Assembly: GCA_020638995.1 (NCBI GenBank)
Contig: JACKHM010000002.1
Location: 248,001 to 312,000, forward strand
Length of the DNA: 64,000 bases
Source: Planctomycetaceae bacterium
GTDB lineage: Bacteria; Planctomycetota; Planctomycetia; Pirellulales; Pirellulaceae
Direction of reading: 5' to 3'
A program made the position numbers and the translations under genes. The notes below the pieces were generated by a model. That model was not told where the DNA came from. It searched no databases and was given only the letters and a program-made list of their open reading frames with translations. The first letter of the stretch is position 1, and each line of letters starts with the position of its first letter. This document shows, piece by piece, positions 15,530 through 25,099 of this stretch.

Positions 15530-18148
15530 ATGAACCCTCTCAAGCGTGGTGTCCTGTTACTGAGTTGCTCAGCTGGCTGTTGGGTAACGCTGGTATTATC
15601 AATTCCGGCGCTGGCGCAAGAGCATCCGGACCGAATGGTCCAGCCGGGCGTTCCTCAGGGTGCCATCAAATCAGGCGAATTTAATAGCAGCGAAATATTC
15701 CCGGGGACGCGACGCAATTACAGCGTCTATGTTCCGGCTCAGTACAAGGCTGATGAGCCCGCTTCGCTGATGGTGTTTATGGATGGCCGCGGCTACGCCG
15801 ACCCGAAGCGGTCGTTTCGCGTGCCTGTGGTCTTCGACAATCTGATTAGTCAGAAAGTCATGCCAATTACCATAGCCGTGTTTGTCGATCCAGGTACGAT
15901 TCCCGCCACTTTTCCCGGCGCACTTGATCGTAGTAATCGCTCGTTTGAATACGACTCGCTCGGTGACCGGTACGCGAACTTTCTAGTCGATGAGTTCTTG
16001 CCCGTCGCATTGGAGGGACTGAACGTGTCGACCAATCCCAACGATCGCGCCGTGTGCGGGATTTCCTCCAGCGGGATTTGTGCTTTCACTGTGGCCTGGG
16101 AGCGACCAGATCAGTTCGGAAAAGTGCTCAGCCACATCGGCAGCTTTACAAATATTCGGGGCGGTTGGGCCTATCCTGGACTGGTTCGAAAATCGAAAGA
16201 CAAACCGAAGCCCATCAAAGTGTACTTGCAGGATGGACGCGACGACTTGAATAACCTGCATGGAAACTGGCCGCTCGGGAACCAGGATCTTGCGGCAGCT
16301 TTGCAGTTTGCCGGCTACCAGTATCGACTGGAGATGACGGATGGGGGGCACAGCAGCAAGTGGGGTGGCGAGCGATTGCCGGAGGCGCTGAAGTGGTTGT
16401 GGGATGACCAAGCCGAATCGACGAACATTCCCGTGGTTGAAACGAAGCCCAAGTGGGAGCCACATCCCGATGCGGTGGTTCGTCCTGACGTTCCCAAAGG
16501 GAATGTTGAAAAGATGGAGCCTTGGGAATCGACGATTTTCCCGGGCACTATTCGCGACTGGTCCATTTACGTGCCGGCTCAGTACAAGGCCGAAGAACCT
16601 GCTGCGCTGATGGTGTTTCAAGATGGCGAGGGCATGAGAAATGTCAACGGAAGATGGCGCATCCCAATAGTTTTCGACAACTTGATCGCCAGCGGCGATA
16701 TGCCGCCCACGATCGCTGTGTTCCTCAATCCAGGACATGACAAATCGAAACCGCGGCAAAATGGAAAGCATTCCAACCGAAGCTTCGAGTATGACAGTCT
16801 CGGTGATCGATATGTCCGTTTCCTGTTGGAAGAAGTTATTCCGGAAGTTCGCAAACATTACAACATCTCGGACAATCCGGAGATGCATGCGATTGGCGGT
16901 TCCAGTTCCGGTGCCATCTGCGCTTTCACGGCTGCATGGGAACGAACGGATTTCTTCCGCAAGGTGTATTCGAGCGTCGGCAGTTTTACCAACCTGCGCG
17001 GCGGCAATGTCTATCCGGCACTAGTGCGAAAGACGGAACCAAAGCCGATTCGGGGGTACATGGCAGACACCAGCGGCGACGTGGATAACGCCTTTGGCAG
17101 TTGGCCGTGGTCCAATCAACGCATGGCGTCGGCGCTGGAGTACATGGGGTACGACGTGCGATTTGACTGGGCCGAAGGCTACGCGCACAACGCGGATTTT
17201 GGCAGTTCGCGGTTCCCGGACGCCATGCGGTGGTTGTGGCGTAGGGAGAAGCACACACCGTCGTTCGATACGAGTGGCGACCTGGGTGGTGATCTGACTC
17301 TCTTAAACTTGCTGATTCCGGGCAAATCGTGGGAACTGGTCGCGGACAACTTAGGCTTTGCCGATGCCCTGTGCTCAGACAAGGCCGGAAACCTTTACTA
17401 TTGTGACATGCGGGCTCCTGCCGTGATGCGCGTTAGTGTTACCGACGGAACGCAGACAGAGATCGCGAAAGAATCCGTTAGCGGTCTGGAATTCAGCCCG
17501 GATGGCGCATTGCTCTACGCTTGCCAGGGATCCAAGAACCGCGTGATTTCGATCAACCCAACCAGCGGCGAGGTCAAGAGTATCGCCGAAGGAGTTAAAC
17601 CCAACGATTTAGCTGTCACGAGCGATGGTTTCATTTTGATCACCGAAACGGGCGCTCATCAAGTTACTCGGATCAATCCGCAGAATGGCGAGGTGACAGC
17701 GGTCGACGTTGGCATTGCCAAACCAAATGGCATCGCGTTGTCCAACGATGGCGGCACCTTGGCGGTGTCCGACTACGGCGGTACGCACACATGGACGTTC
17801 CGAGTCAACGCCGATGCGGTCCTCGACGCCAAGATGCCGACGATGCCAATGCGGCTGGCGATTGATCAGAATGGCGAATTCCGCTTCAACGAACCACCGC
17901 CCTACGTAGACGTCTCGCGGGGAGACGGTATGGCCGTCGATCAGGTCGGTCGGTACTACGTGACGAGCGACTTGGGGGTCCAGGTCTTCGATCCTACCGG
18001 GCGACCGTGCGGCGTTATCCCCAAAGTGGACAAAGACCAACCGCTAACTACGTGCATCCTAGCCGGGCCGGATCACAGCACGCTTTACATTGCGCATGGC
18101 ACGAAAGTCTACCGACGTCAATTGACTGTGGAGCGACCGAAACAGTGA
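15530..18148 (+). CDS. Tandem esterase-beta-propeller fusion, exported
   Basis: 872 residues. GGAG lies eight bases before the ATG, and a signal peptide covers residues 1-29 (ends IPALAQ). Two homologous alpha/beta-hydrolase domains of the enterochelin esterase/esterase D type follow. Domain one (about 35-300) has the nucleophile motif GISSSG at 177-182; domain two (about 315-575) has GGSSSG at 456-461. Both share FPGT-R-YSVYVPAQYKA and SNRSFEYDSLGDRY. Residues 585-870 form an SMP-30/gluconolactonase-like beta-propeller (LEFSPDGALLYACQGSKNR, KPNGIALSNDGGTLAVSDYGG). It would hydrolyse an ester or lactone, perhaps on a sugar polymer, outside the cytoplasm. The substrate is unknown. Confidence 0.85.
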   Translation: MNPLKRGVLLLSCSAGCWVTLVLSIPALAQEHPDRMVQPGVPQGAIKSGEFNSSEIFPGTRRNYSVYVPAQYKADEPASLMVFMDGRGYADPKRSFRVPVVFDNLISQKVMPITIAVFVDPGTIPATFPGALDRSNRSFEYDSLGDRYANFLVDEFLPVALEGLNVSTNPNDRAVCGISSSGICAFTVAWERPDQFGKVLSHIGSFTNIRGGWAYPGLVRKSKDKPKPIKVYLQDGRDDLNNLHGNWPLGNQDLAAALQFAGYQYRLEMTDGGHSSKWGGERLPEALKWLWDDQAESTNIPVVETKPKWEPHPDAVVRPDVPKGNVEKMEPWESTIFPGTIRDWSIYVPAQYKAEEPAALMVFQDGEGMRNVNGRWRIPIVFDNLIASGDMPPTIAVFLNPGHDKSKPRQNGKHSNRSFEYDSLGDRYVRFLLEEVIPEVRKHYNISDNPEMHAIGGSSSGAICAFTAAWERTDFFRKVYSSVGSFTNLRGGNVYPALVRKTEPKPIRGYMADTSGDVDNAFGSWPWSNQRMASALEYMGYDVRFDWAEGYAHNADFGSSRFPDAMRWLWRREKHTPSFDTSGDLGGDLTLLNLLIPGKSWELVADNLGFADALCSDKAGNLYYCDMRAPAVMRVSVTDGTQTEIAKESVSGLEFSPDGALLYACQGSKNRVISINPTSGEVKSIAEGVKPNDLAVTSDGFILITETGAHQVTRINPQNGEVTAVDVGIAKPNGIALSNDGGTLAVSDYGGTHTWTFRVNADAVLDAKMPTMPMRLAIDQNGEFRFNEPPPYVDVSRGDGMAVDQVGRYYVTSDLGVQVFDPTGRPCGVIPKVDKDQPLTTCILAGPDHSTLYIAHGTKVYRRQLTVERPKQ

Positions 18149-18254
18149 GGCCGGCTAGACCTCGTGGGTTCTTAAGCAGGACCTGTTAACTGCGAAACGC
18201 TGTGGTCGGTATGAACGCAAGACTCGTACCCTCACATCTGGTTGTAACGAATCA

Positions 18255-19520
18255 CTAGCGATGCTCGATGGTCACGCGCTTTAGAATCGATCGAGTTCCC
18301 GGTTCGCTACTGATTGGTTCTGCGATGCGCGAGCCCTCCGGGTCTGCGGTGGGACGCAAGGGGAGCGAGCCGTTGACTTCTCCCGGTTCACGCACTGGCG
18401 TTTCTGCTGAGGCACGTCGGACATTGGCATCGGCCAGCAGTGTCGGTTGCGAAGCGGATTCCTGCCGGATCAATGTCCCAAGTAACGATTCGATTGGAAC
18501 GCCCGGTCGAACAACCGAGAGCGAATATTCGGCAATCTGTTCGTTGTAGCTTAAAACTGCCGCCAGCAACTCGCGGCGAGTACGGCTGAGCTGCGCCAAC
18601 GAGTCGAGCACGTGGCCGATGCTGGCAGCCCCAGCTTGGTAGGCATCGGCAAGTTGCGATGCGGCTCGCTCGCCGGCAGCAACCGCTTCAGCGCGGCGCT
18701 CAATCACATCCAGTTCATGCGGCAGACGGCGGTCAATTCGTTTAAGAGTTGTCGGAGCCACACGATTGGCAAAGAGTGTGTCGAAGTGCGTGGCGTAGGG
18801 CCCAACGAACGGACGGTCGACGGGTATGGGAAGTCCCACCATCTCCAGACGACCAACATCAACCAGCTGCTCTTGCAACTCAAGGACCTTCAGCCCAGTG
18901 GTTGCTTGTCGGGCGCGGGCTTGAGTGAGTTCTGCGATCAGGAGTGATTCGTCCAATTGCGACTGGGGCTTCGGCAACTCGGCGAGATATCGTGATTCGT
19001 GCCTTGCAAAACTTTCCTCGGCCAATGCTAGGCACAATCGCCAGTAGCTTTGTACCGCTCGCTGACGCGAAGTATTGTCACCAATCTGCCCGAGCAGATC
19101 GACCAGCGCGATGTCGGTGCCATCTTCCACCCGCATCTCGAGGGCGCCGTCCAGAATCATTGCCGCCAACGCCTCCAAACTTGACGAATGGACGGGGACA
19201 ATCAGCGATTCGCCGCGCGTTTGAGCGTTGTCTGCGGCTGCCGTAGTAGCAGGTGCCGGCTGGCGTGGCGTCGACCAACTTTTCATGGGACGCAGCTGAG
19301 CCGCCGACTTGGGCTCGTAAGCCACTGGCGGTGCTGGCGGATTTGACTCCCGATCTGACAGGCGAAACGTGCCTCCGCCGCGGTCCAAATTCGATTCCGA
19401 AACAACGGGAGCTGGTTGGACGGGTGACACGCTTTGTCCCGGGTCGAATTGCGAAGGTTGGATTTGGGAGGCAGTCAGGCAAGCAACCGAGATAACGAAG
19501 GCATTCATGGCGGCATCCAT
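18255..19520 (-). CDS. TolC-like outer-membrane factor, divergent
   Basis: 421 residues. An ATG at 19508 is an alternative start. A short hydrophobic signal (NAFVISVACLTASQIQ) precedes a long Pro/Ser-rich disordered stretch (about 20-100). The rest is long amphipathic helix (QRAVQSYWRLCLALAEESFARHESRYLAEL, ELTQARARQATTGLKVLELQEQLVDVG, ANRVAPTTLKRIDRRLPHELDVIERRAEAVAAGERAASQLADAYQAG). It ends in QLSRTRRELLAAVLSYNEQIAEYSL, the typical close of TolC domains. It is probably the outer-membrane partner of an efflux or export system. No pump genes are adjacent. Confidence 0.7.
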   Translation of the reverse strand: MDAAMNAFVISVACLTASQIQPSQFDPGQSVSPVQPAPVVSESNLDRGGGTFRLSDRESNPPAPPVAYEPKSAAQLRPMKSWSTPRQPAPATTAAADNAQTRGESLIVPVHSSSLEALAAMILDGALEMRVEDGTDIALVDLLGQIGDNTSRQRAVQSYWRLCLALAEESFARHESRYLAELPKPQSQLDESLLIAELTQARARQATTGLKVLELQEQLVDVGRLEMVGLPIPVDRPFVGPYATHFDTLFANRVAPTTLKRIDRRLPHELDVIERRAEAVAAGERAASQLADAYQAGAASIGHVLDSLAQLSRTRRELLAAVLSYNEQIAEYSLSVVRPGVPIESLLGTLIRQESASQPTLLADANVRRASAETPVREPGEVNGSLPLRPTADPEGSRIAEPISSEPGTRSILKRVTIEHR

Positions 19521-19601
19521 GCGCTACGGTGATTGAAGTGAGATAGGAATAACGTGTCATTTTCAGTGTTTCAGGTCAATCCGAATGTGAGTGCGGGGGC
19601 C

Positions 19602-19617
19602 TGGCATAATCGTTGCG
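19602..19617 (+). promoter_or_regulatory. Candidate sigma-54 promoter
   Basis: TGGCATAATCGTTGCG matches the -24/-12 pattern (TGGCA, correct spacing, TTGC) on the plus strand, about 155 bases before the coiled-coil gene at 19772. It is a single match found by eye; the last base and the two after TGGCA differ from consensus. Confidence 0.3.
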
Positions 19618-19771
19618 ATTCGGACAGGCGGTGCGAGGACGCCGGATTCCTTTGACCGATGCTCGCTTCTGACGTATACGACTGATAGTAGTTGCGCGAA
19701 TTTCCATTCGAGCAATCCATATTCTGTAAACTCCAAGCCCCCATCCCTCTACGTTCAGTCAGCCGATTTCT

Positions 19772-20842
19772 ATGACTCTGTCGCAGGAAGCTCCGAGAAC
19801 CGAACCGCGCGAGCCAAATTGGCCAGACGCGATGTCTGAGTTTCGCGCGCGGGCCGAGCGACTGTTTGAAAGTCAACGTGATCGCGTGAATGCGTTTGAG
19901 GCTTCGATCACGGAACAGCTATCGGCGATAGCGCGCGGTGCTGGCGATCCAAACGAGGGTGCGGCTGCTAGCGAACGAAAAGGTGATAAGGCGGCATCTT
20001 CTGAAGAACTTGAAGAGGTTCGCAACCAACTGACTCAGTGTCGCAAACTCCTGAACGCCCGAGCCAGTGAGCTTAAACAGTTGCGCGGCCTTCTGTCGGA
20101 ACAAACGAACGCATCTGATGGGATTGATGTTTCTAGCATACTCGAACAGATGTCAGAGTTGCGGCTGGAACGCGACGAACTAATTGGACGATTGGCAGAT
20201 GCCGAGCGGCAGATCGACCAGAGCAACGCAGCGGACGCGGCGCACTTTGAAGAGCTACAACGCCGGTTTGAGGTCGCGGTCCAGGAAATTCGCGAACTGA
20301 AGGGCAAGAACGCCGACCTTCAAAAGCAGGCCAGCCGTCCGAGCGAGACAACCCGCGTCGCAAACGAGGCGTCGACCAGCGGCTTCGATTGGGAGCAGCA
20401 AAAACGCCGCATGATGCTCGAGTTGGATTCTGAGCTCGATGAAAACGACAAGCAGGTGAAAGTCTCGATCGAAAGCACGATCCGAATTACCGATCAAGTT
20501 ATCGCGGAAAAAGATCGGCAAATCGCTGACCTCAAAGCACATCTCGAAGATCGAATGTCGGGACAAGCGGAGGACGCAACCAGCATTTTGGATAGCGACG
20601 AACAAATTCGCGAAGAGCGCGAACGGCTAAGTCGCCTGGAAGATGAATGGCGAAGCAAGTTGCGGCAAGCCGAAATTGATATCTCGGTCGAGCGGGCCAA
20701 GCTGGCCCGTGAGCGTTCTGAGTTGGAAGCTAAGCTTCGCAGTGTCGAGGAATCGGGCAGCGATCCATCATCCGGAAAAATGAATTCAAAACCGTCGGGT
20801 CGATGGTTAACGAGGTTAGGTTTGAAGGACGACGACACGTAG
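19772..20842 (+). CDS. Coiled-coil protein of unknown function
   Basis: 356 residues, cytoplasmic, very rich in Glu, Arg, Gln and Ala. Heptad patterns run through three blocks, about 60-110 (EELEEVRNQLTQCRKLLNARASELKQLRGLL), 115-190 (MSELRLERDELIGRLADAERQI) and 255-335 (EQIREERERLSRLEDEWRSKLRQAEIDISVERAKLARERSELEAKL). The C-terminus ends GRWLTRLGLKDDDT. No domain of known function is recognised; a scaffold or cytoskeleton-like role is possible. It is convergent with the M32 peptidase gene. Confidence 0.8.
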   Translation: MTLSQEAPRTEPREPNWPDAMSEFRARAERLFESQRDRVNAFEASITEQLSAIARGAGDPNEGAAASERKGDKAASSEELEEVRNQLTQCRKLLNARASELKQLRGLLSEQTNASDGIDVSSILEQMSELRLERDELIGRLADAERQIDQSNAADAAHFEELQRRFEVAVQEIRELKGKNADLQKQASRPSETTRVANEASTSGFDWEQQKRRMMLELDSELDENDKQVKVSIESTIRITDQVIAEKDRQIADLKAHLEDRMSGQAEDATSILDSDEQIREERERLSRLEDEWRSKLRQAEIDISVERAKLARERSELEAKLRSVEESGSDPSSGKMNSKPSGRWLTRLGLKDDDT

Positions 20843-20856
20843 CCCCAACAGGGGCT
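20841..20856. terminator. Candidate bidirectional terminator hairpin
   Basis: AGCCCC-AACA-GGGGCT between the convergent coiled-coil and carboxypeptidase genes. The stem is six G-C-rich pairs. There is no clear T run, so the call rests on position and stem. Confidence 0.35.
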
Positions 20857-20874
20857 GGCTTGCCAAACGGCCAA

Positions 20875-22386
20875 TCAGCTAATGCCATAGTAGCCGGTGT
20901 ACTTTTCACGCAGATAGGCGATCAATGCGTCGTGAGAAAGCGGCGAGCCTGTCACGTTCTCAACCAGCTCACGGGCCGCGTAACATTGTCCCTGCCGATG
21001 AATCTTTTCTCGTAGCCAACCGAGAAGCGAGCTAAACTCGCCCCGTTCAAAGTGATCGTCGAAGGGACCAACGTCTCTTGCGGCCTGGGCATAGAACTGT
21101 GCGGCATAGAGGTTTCCTAATGCGTAGGTTGGAAAATAGCCGATTAAGGCGGCGCTCCAATGCACGTCCTGCAGCACGCCATCGGCGTCGCTGGGAGGGG
21201 TGATGCCAAGATATTCACGATACTTTTCGTTCCAAGCGGATGGCAGGTCCTTGATTGCGAGGCCATCGTTAATCAAAGCTTGTTCCAACTCGAAACGGAT
21301 AATGATGTGCAGGTTGTACGTGGCTTCGTCCGCTTCAACTCGGATCAGCGACGGGCGCACATCATTGGCGGCAAAACAGAATTCTTCGAGGGTCGTACCA
21401 CGGAGCGCATCGGGAAACACTTGTTGTGCCTGTGGGAAAAAATGCCGCCAAAACGGCTGGCTGCGACCCACCATGTTCTCCCACATTCGGGACTGCGACT
21501 CGTGGATCCCAAGCGACACAAAGGTACCCGGGGGTAGGCCGTATTGGTCGGCTCGCAATCCCTGGTCGTAAATTCCGTGCCCTGCCTCGTGCAAGATGCT
21601 GAAAAAACCGCTTGGAAAGAAGCGTTCGTCGTAACGAGTCGTCAGTCGACAATCATTGGGTCCCATGCCAGCGCAGAAGGGATGATGCGTCACGTCGAGT
21701 CGTCCGCGATTAAAATCAAAACCGATCGCTGCCGCCGCCTGTTTACCAAACGCTTCTTGCTTATCGATTGCGTATCTGCGTTTTAAAATCTCCAGATCGG
21801 GTTTTCTTGCGCTATCGGCAATCGCCGCGACCAGTGGAACGAGTTCGCTCCTAAGACCTTCCAGGATGCGTGCGACGTTGCTTGTCGTCTCCCCGGGTTC
21901 AAAGTCGTCTAACAGCGCGTCGTATGGGCATTCGGTGAAGCCAATGGCATCGGCTTGCCGTCGTTTGAGTTCAACAATCCGTTCAAGGATCGGCGCGAAA
22001 GTGGCGAAGTCGTCGTTCTTGCGCGCTTCGACCCACGCTTGTTGTCCGAGCACGGAAGCTCGCGTGAGTTCTTCGACTAGCGACTGGGGCAACTTTTTGA
22101 GCTTGTCGTACTCGCGACGCATTTGTCGGATAGTTGCTCCTGCGTCGCTGTGCGGATCACTCGCCAAGTCGCTTGCCGCTAACTTGTCTAGCCAGTCACC
22201 AACCTTGGGATCTGTCTGACGGCGGTGAACCAGCGATGACAGGTAAGTCATCTGCTCGGCCCGGAAATCCCCCGCCGCCGGCGGCATCTTCGTTCGCTCG
22301 TCCCATCCCAATAGCTCAGCAATCGATTGCAAGATGGCCGTTTCGCGAGCGTAGGCACAGAGTTGATCAAAGTCGTCTTGAGACAT
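20875..22386 (-). CDS. M32-family metallocarboxypeptidase
   Basis: 503 residues from the ATG at 22386, which has GGAAGGA nine bases upstream; an earlier ATG at 22404 is less likely. The zinc motif HEAGHGIYDQGL gives HEXXH. M32 features are present: the N-terminal LLGWDERTKMPP, DDFEPGETT, CRLTTRYDERFF before the zinc motif, and IHESQSRMWEN after it, which supplies the third ligand Glu. It removes C-terminal amino acids from peptides in the cytoplasm. Its length fits the family (about 500). Confidence 0.93.
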   Translation of the reverse strand: MSQDDFDQLCAYARETAILQSIAELLGWDERTKMPPAAGDFRAEQMTYLSSLVHRRQTDPKVGDWLDKLAASDLASDPHSDAGATIRQMRREYDKLKKLPQSLVEELTRASVLGQQAWVEARKNDDFATFAPILERIVELKRRQADAIGFTECPYDALLDDFEPGETTSNVARILEGLRSELVPLVAAIADSARKPDLEILKRRYAIDKQEAFGKQAAAAIGFDFNRGRLDVTHHPFCAGMGPNDCRLTTRYDERFFPSGFFSILHEAGHGIYDQGLRADQYGLPPGTFVSLGIHESQSRMWENMVGRSQPFWRHFFPQAQQVFPDALRGTTLEEFCFAANDVRPSLIRVEADEATYNLHIIIRFELEQALINDGLAIKDLPSAWNEKYREYLGITPPSDADGVLQDVHWSAALIGYFPTYALGNLYAAQFYAQAARDVGPFDDHFERGEFSSLLGWLREKIHRQGQCYAARELVENVTGSPLSHDALIAYLREKYTGYYGIS

Positions 22387-22527
22387 GCTGCGGTATCCTT
22401 CCATTTCGACCGCTCGTTACACGGCAAGTAAAACCGATTTGCCGCGAAGCAGGTGTGAAGGTAACGCAAATCGAATCGGAGTTTAAGACCCCGGCGGCAG
22501 GTAAGACAGGTCGATTGCCAGAAAAGT

Positions 22528-22755
22528 CTAGTTGCCTAAAAGACTTCTCTCGATATCGCGGGCTTCGGGAGAAACGCCCGTCGATGCACCTGTTCCCTTT
22601 AGCGATTTCAGGTTCGTTAGCCACTCCGGTTCATTGTCGATCGACTCGTCGTGTTCGTGAGACTTGTCGTGTTTCGAGCCAATCAGAGCGCATCCGCTGA
22701 AGCAAGTCACAAGGACAAAGAAACCGGCGGCGGTGATCAATCTTCGAGTGCTCAT
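22528..22755 (-). CDS. Small lipoprotein of unknown function
   Basis: 75 residues with a lipoprotein signal (RRLITAAGFFVLVTCFSGC, lipobox FSGC at 19-22). The mature part is His/Asp/Glu-rich (SKHDKSHEHDESIDNEPEWL) and ends ARDIERSLLGN. It is upstream of, and in the same direction as, the M32 gene, 141 bases away. No family recognised. Confidence 0.65.
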   Translation of the reverse strand: MSTRRLITAAGFFVLVTCFSGCALIGSKHDKSHEHDESIDNEPEWLTNLKSLKGTGASTGVSPEARDIERSLLGN

Positions 22756-22926
22756 CGTGAAATTCTGCGATGTGTTTTGAGAGGCGAGCTTGTCGCAAAA
22801 ATACGACGCTCCGTCTAGGGCAGTTGTCGACGAGACCCTAACGTGTGAGGATAGGCAATGTTGTCCCGGTTTGTGGTCACTCCGCTTGTTCTCACAAAGA
22901 AGCCTATTTCTCGCGAGACATTAACA

Positions 22927-23619
22927 ATGCAACTCGACGTACTTGTAGTCGCGCCTCATCCTGATGATGCCGAGTTGGGTATGGGGGGCGCGATTCTAAA
23001 GTTCAAGGAGGAAGGTCGATCGGTTGGCGTGTTGGATCTCACGGACGGCGAGCCAACGCCCTTTGGTTCCCCCGCGACCCGCGCGGCCGAAACGGAAGCA
23101 GCCACCGCGGTACTGGGACTGGACTGGCGGGAAAATTTGGGGCTGCGGAACCGGTACGTTGAACCCACTCTGGAGGCTAGAAAGCAAGTCGCCGAAGTGT
23201 TTCGCCGTGTTCGACCTCGCTGGATCTTCGCACCGTACTGGACCGATGCACATCCGGATCACGTCGCTGCCACGCAAATCGTGGAAGCTGCCAGGTTTTG
23301 GTCCAAATTGTCCAAGTCAGATATGTCGGGGGATCCATTTCATCCGGAACGGATTTACAATTATTATTGCGTCCACTTGAAGATGGCTGCGCAACCAGCA
23401 TTCGTGCTCGATATTAGCGATCAGTGGGACGACAAACTTAAGGCCATCGAGTGCTATCAAAGCCAGTTTGTCATCGGTCGTCCTCGAGTTTCGCCCACGT
23501 TTCTCGAACAACTTCGCGATGAGGCCGCGTACTGGGGCAAGACGATCGGTACGCGTTTTGGCGAGCCATTCCATTGTCGTGAGCCAATCGGAATGACAAG
23601 CATGGGCAATTTGCGTTAG
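22927..23619 (+). CDS. bshB1: PIG-L family deacetylase, BshB1-like (bacillithiol pathway)
   Basis: 230 residues from the ATG at 22927 (an in-frame ATG at 22858 adds 23 unconserved residues). The zinc site motif AHPDD appears as APHPDDAELGMGG at 8-20, with AHPDHVAA near residue 103. BshB1-type features are present: LTDGEPTPFGSPATRAAE, ENLGLRNRYVEPT, YNYYCVHLK, CYQSQF and FGEPFHCREPIG. By family knowledge it deacetylates N-acetylglucosaminyl-malate in bacillithiol synthesis. No other bsh gene is in the window, so the symbol is by similarity. Confidence 0.85.
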   Translation: MQLDVLVVAPHPDDAELGMGGAILKFKEEGRSVGVLDLTDGEPTPFGSPATRAAETEAATAVLGLDWRENLGLRNRYVEPTLEARKQVAEVFRRVRPRWIFAPYWTDAHPDHVAATQIVEAARFWSKLSKSDMSGDPFHPERIYNYYCVHLKMAAQPAFVLDISDQWDDKLKAIECYQSQFVIGRPRVSPTFLEQLRDEAAYWGKTIGTRFGEPFHCREPIGMTSMGNLR

Positions 23620-23649
23620 TTCGTCAGCAAGTGGGCGACGGATCACGCG

Positions 23650-23747
23650 GTAGTGGTACACTTTGATCGTAGGGCGTGTGAAACACGCCATCTTTGTCGC
23701 CGCCGGTGCATTTCATGCACCCCAGAGAAGGCAAAGTGTACCACCAC
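23650..23747. repeat. REPIN/MITE-like element with two hairpins inside outer inverted repeats
   Basis: Outer inverted repeats of 16 bases with one mismatch (GGTACACTTTG at left, CAAAGTGTACC at right; 23650-23665 and 23732-23747). Between them are two perfect 7-bp hairpins, GGCGTGT-GAA-ACACGCC (23673-23689) and GGTGCAT-TTC-ATGCACC (23705-23721). The 98-base unit can fold into a three-way or cloverleaf shape. It has no coding potential and lies alone in a gap between two plus-strand genes. Confidence 0.8.
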
Positions 23748-23865
23748 CGATCACGGCGCAAGATTGCTTGGCGATAAGCCGGTTGATAAGATGACAAAAC
23801 TGTAGTCCGCTCGAAGGCAATCTCTGTCCAACGGCGACTATGCGTTTGTTGCTAAGAGTCATCGT

Positions 23866-24921
23866 ATGCACGGTCAAACAAGTTGGACCCTGAGCTTGGG
23901 AAGGTGGGGCGGAGTTAGCGTGCGATTGCACGTCTTCTTCGTGCTGTTCGGAACCTTCACGCTCTTTCTCGGCTGGCGCGATCACGACTTGCTCGAAGAG
24001 CGGTCTTGGATCGCACCAACGGGCCTGATCTTGTTGTTCCTCAGTGTATTGATCCACGAACTTGGCCACTACATCGCCGCGCTGCGCCTTGGTGGTGATG
24101 GCGATGAAATTGTGATCGGGCCTGGTATCGGCTTGGCGCCGATGCAGCCGCCTCTGGAACCGCAGGCCGAGTGCCTGATGCATCTTGCCGGTCCGATCGT
24201 AAATTCCGCGATCTTCATGATTACGGGGGGGATTGTTTGGGCGATTAGTACCGAACAGTTCACTGGACTTCTGAACCCACTGGAACCGCAGCAGTTGGTT
24301 GAAGGTGGTGCGTGGTTGGTGACCGTCAAATTGATGTGCTGGATCAACTGGGTGATGGTGCTCGCAAATCTACTACCCGCGTTCCCTTTCGACGGCGGTC
24401 GAGCGCTCCGTGCTTGGTTGTCGGCCCGATGGCCGGATGCCAGTCCTCGGCGTGCCGCCAGCGTTGTTACCATGGTCGCCAAACTTGCGGCCGGTGGACT
24501 GATCATCACAGCTTGGCTGGTCCGAGACCACCCGACGAACCAAGCCATCCCGCTGTGGTTCTCGCTAGTGATCCTGGCAATTTTTCTTTACTTTGGGGCC
24601 AAGCAAGAAGACGAGCGCCCGACTGACTCGGAGATCGAGGACGAGTTATTCGGTTACGATTTCTCGCAGGGCTATACGAGTCTCGAACGGAGCACCGAGC
24701 GACGTCACGACCAACCGGGACCGTTCGCCCGTTGGCTGGAGCAGCGTCGCGAGGCAAAACGACAACGGCAGATTGAGATCGAGATCGACGAAGAACGTCG
24801 CGCCGACGAATTGCTTGGTCGGCTCCATGAGAAGGGCATGGAAAGCCTATCTGACGAAGAAAGACTTCTTTTGAAACGCGTTAGCGCGCGGTATCGCCAG
24901 CGAAACGGTAATCAGGGCTGA
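23866..24921 (+). CDS. M50-family membrane metalloprotease (site-2 protease type)
   Basis: 351 residues. The zinc motif HELGHYIAAL lies in a membrane segment near residue 64. The second site motif appears as LLPAFPFDGGRALRAW (Asp ligand). About five or six hydrophobic segments are visible (HVFFVLFGTFTLF, LILLFLSVLIHELGH, IVNSAIFMITGGIVW, WINWVMVLANLL, IPLWFSLVILAIFLYF). The last 100 residues are a charged soluble tail (KRQRQIEIEIDEERRADELLGRLHEKGMESLSDEERLLLKRVS) like that found on planctomycete rhomboids. It cuts membrane-embedded substrates; the target is unknown. Confidence 0.88.
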   Translation: MHGQTSWTLSLGRWGGVSVRLHVFFVLFGTFTLFLGWRDHDLLEERSWIAPTGLILLFLSVLIHELGHYIAALRLGGDGDEIVIGPGIGLAPMQPPLEPQAECLMHLAGPIVNSAIFMITGGIVWAISTEQFTGLLNPLEPQQLVEGGAWLVTVKLMCWINWVMVLANLLPAFPFDGGRALRAWLSARWPDASPRRAASVVTMVAKLAAGGLIITAWLVRDHPTNQAIPLWFSLVILAIFLYFGAKQEDERPTDSEIEDELFGYDFSQGYTSLERSTERRHDQPGPFARWLEQRREAKRQRQIEIEIDEERRADELLGRLHEKGMESLSDEERLLLKRVSARYRQRNGNQG

Positions 24922-25099
24922 TTATCCGGTGCAATCGCGTCGGTAGGAAAGGACTCCTGTTCCGATTCGGCGGGATGTGACATGCGAGGCGTCATCTCTA
25001 TTGCCAATTCCGGCCTGCCCGACGTTGCCATTTGTCGACGAGGCATTTGTGAGCTAGGTTTTTGGGTCAAATGTATGCCTTTAACGATGGACGCTTTCC

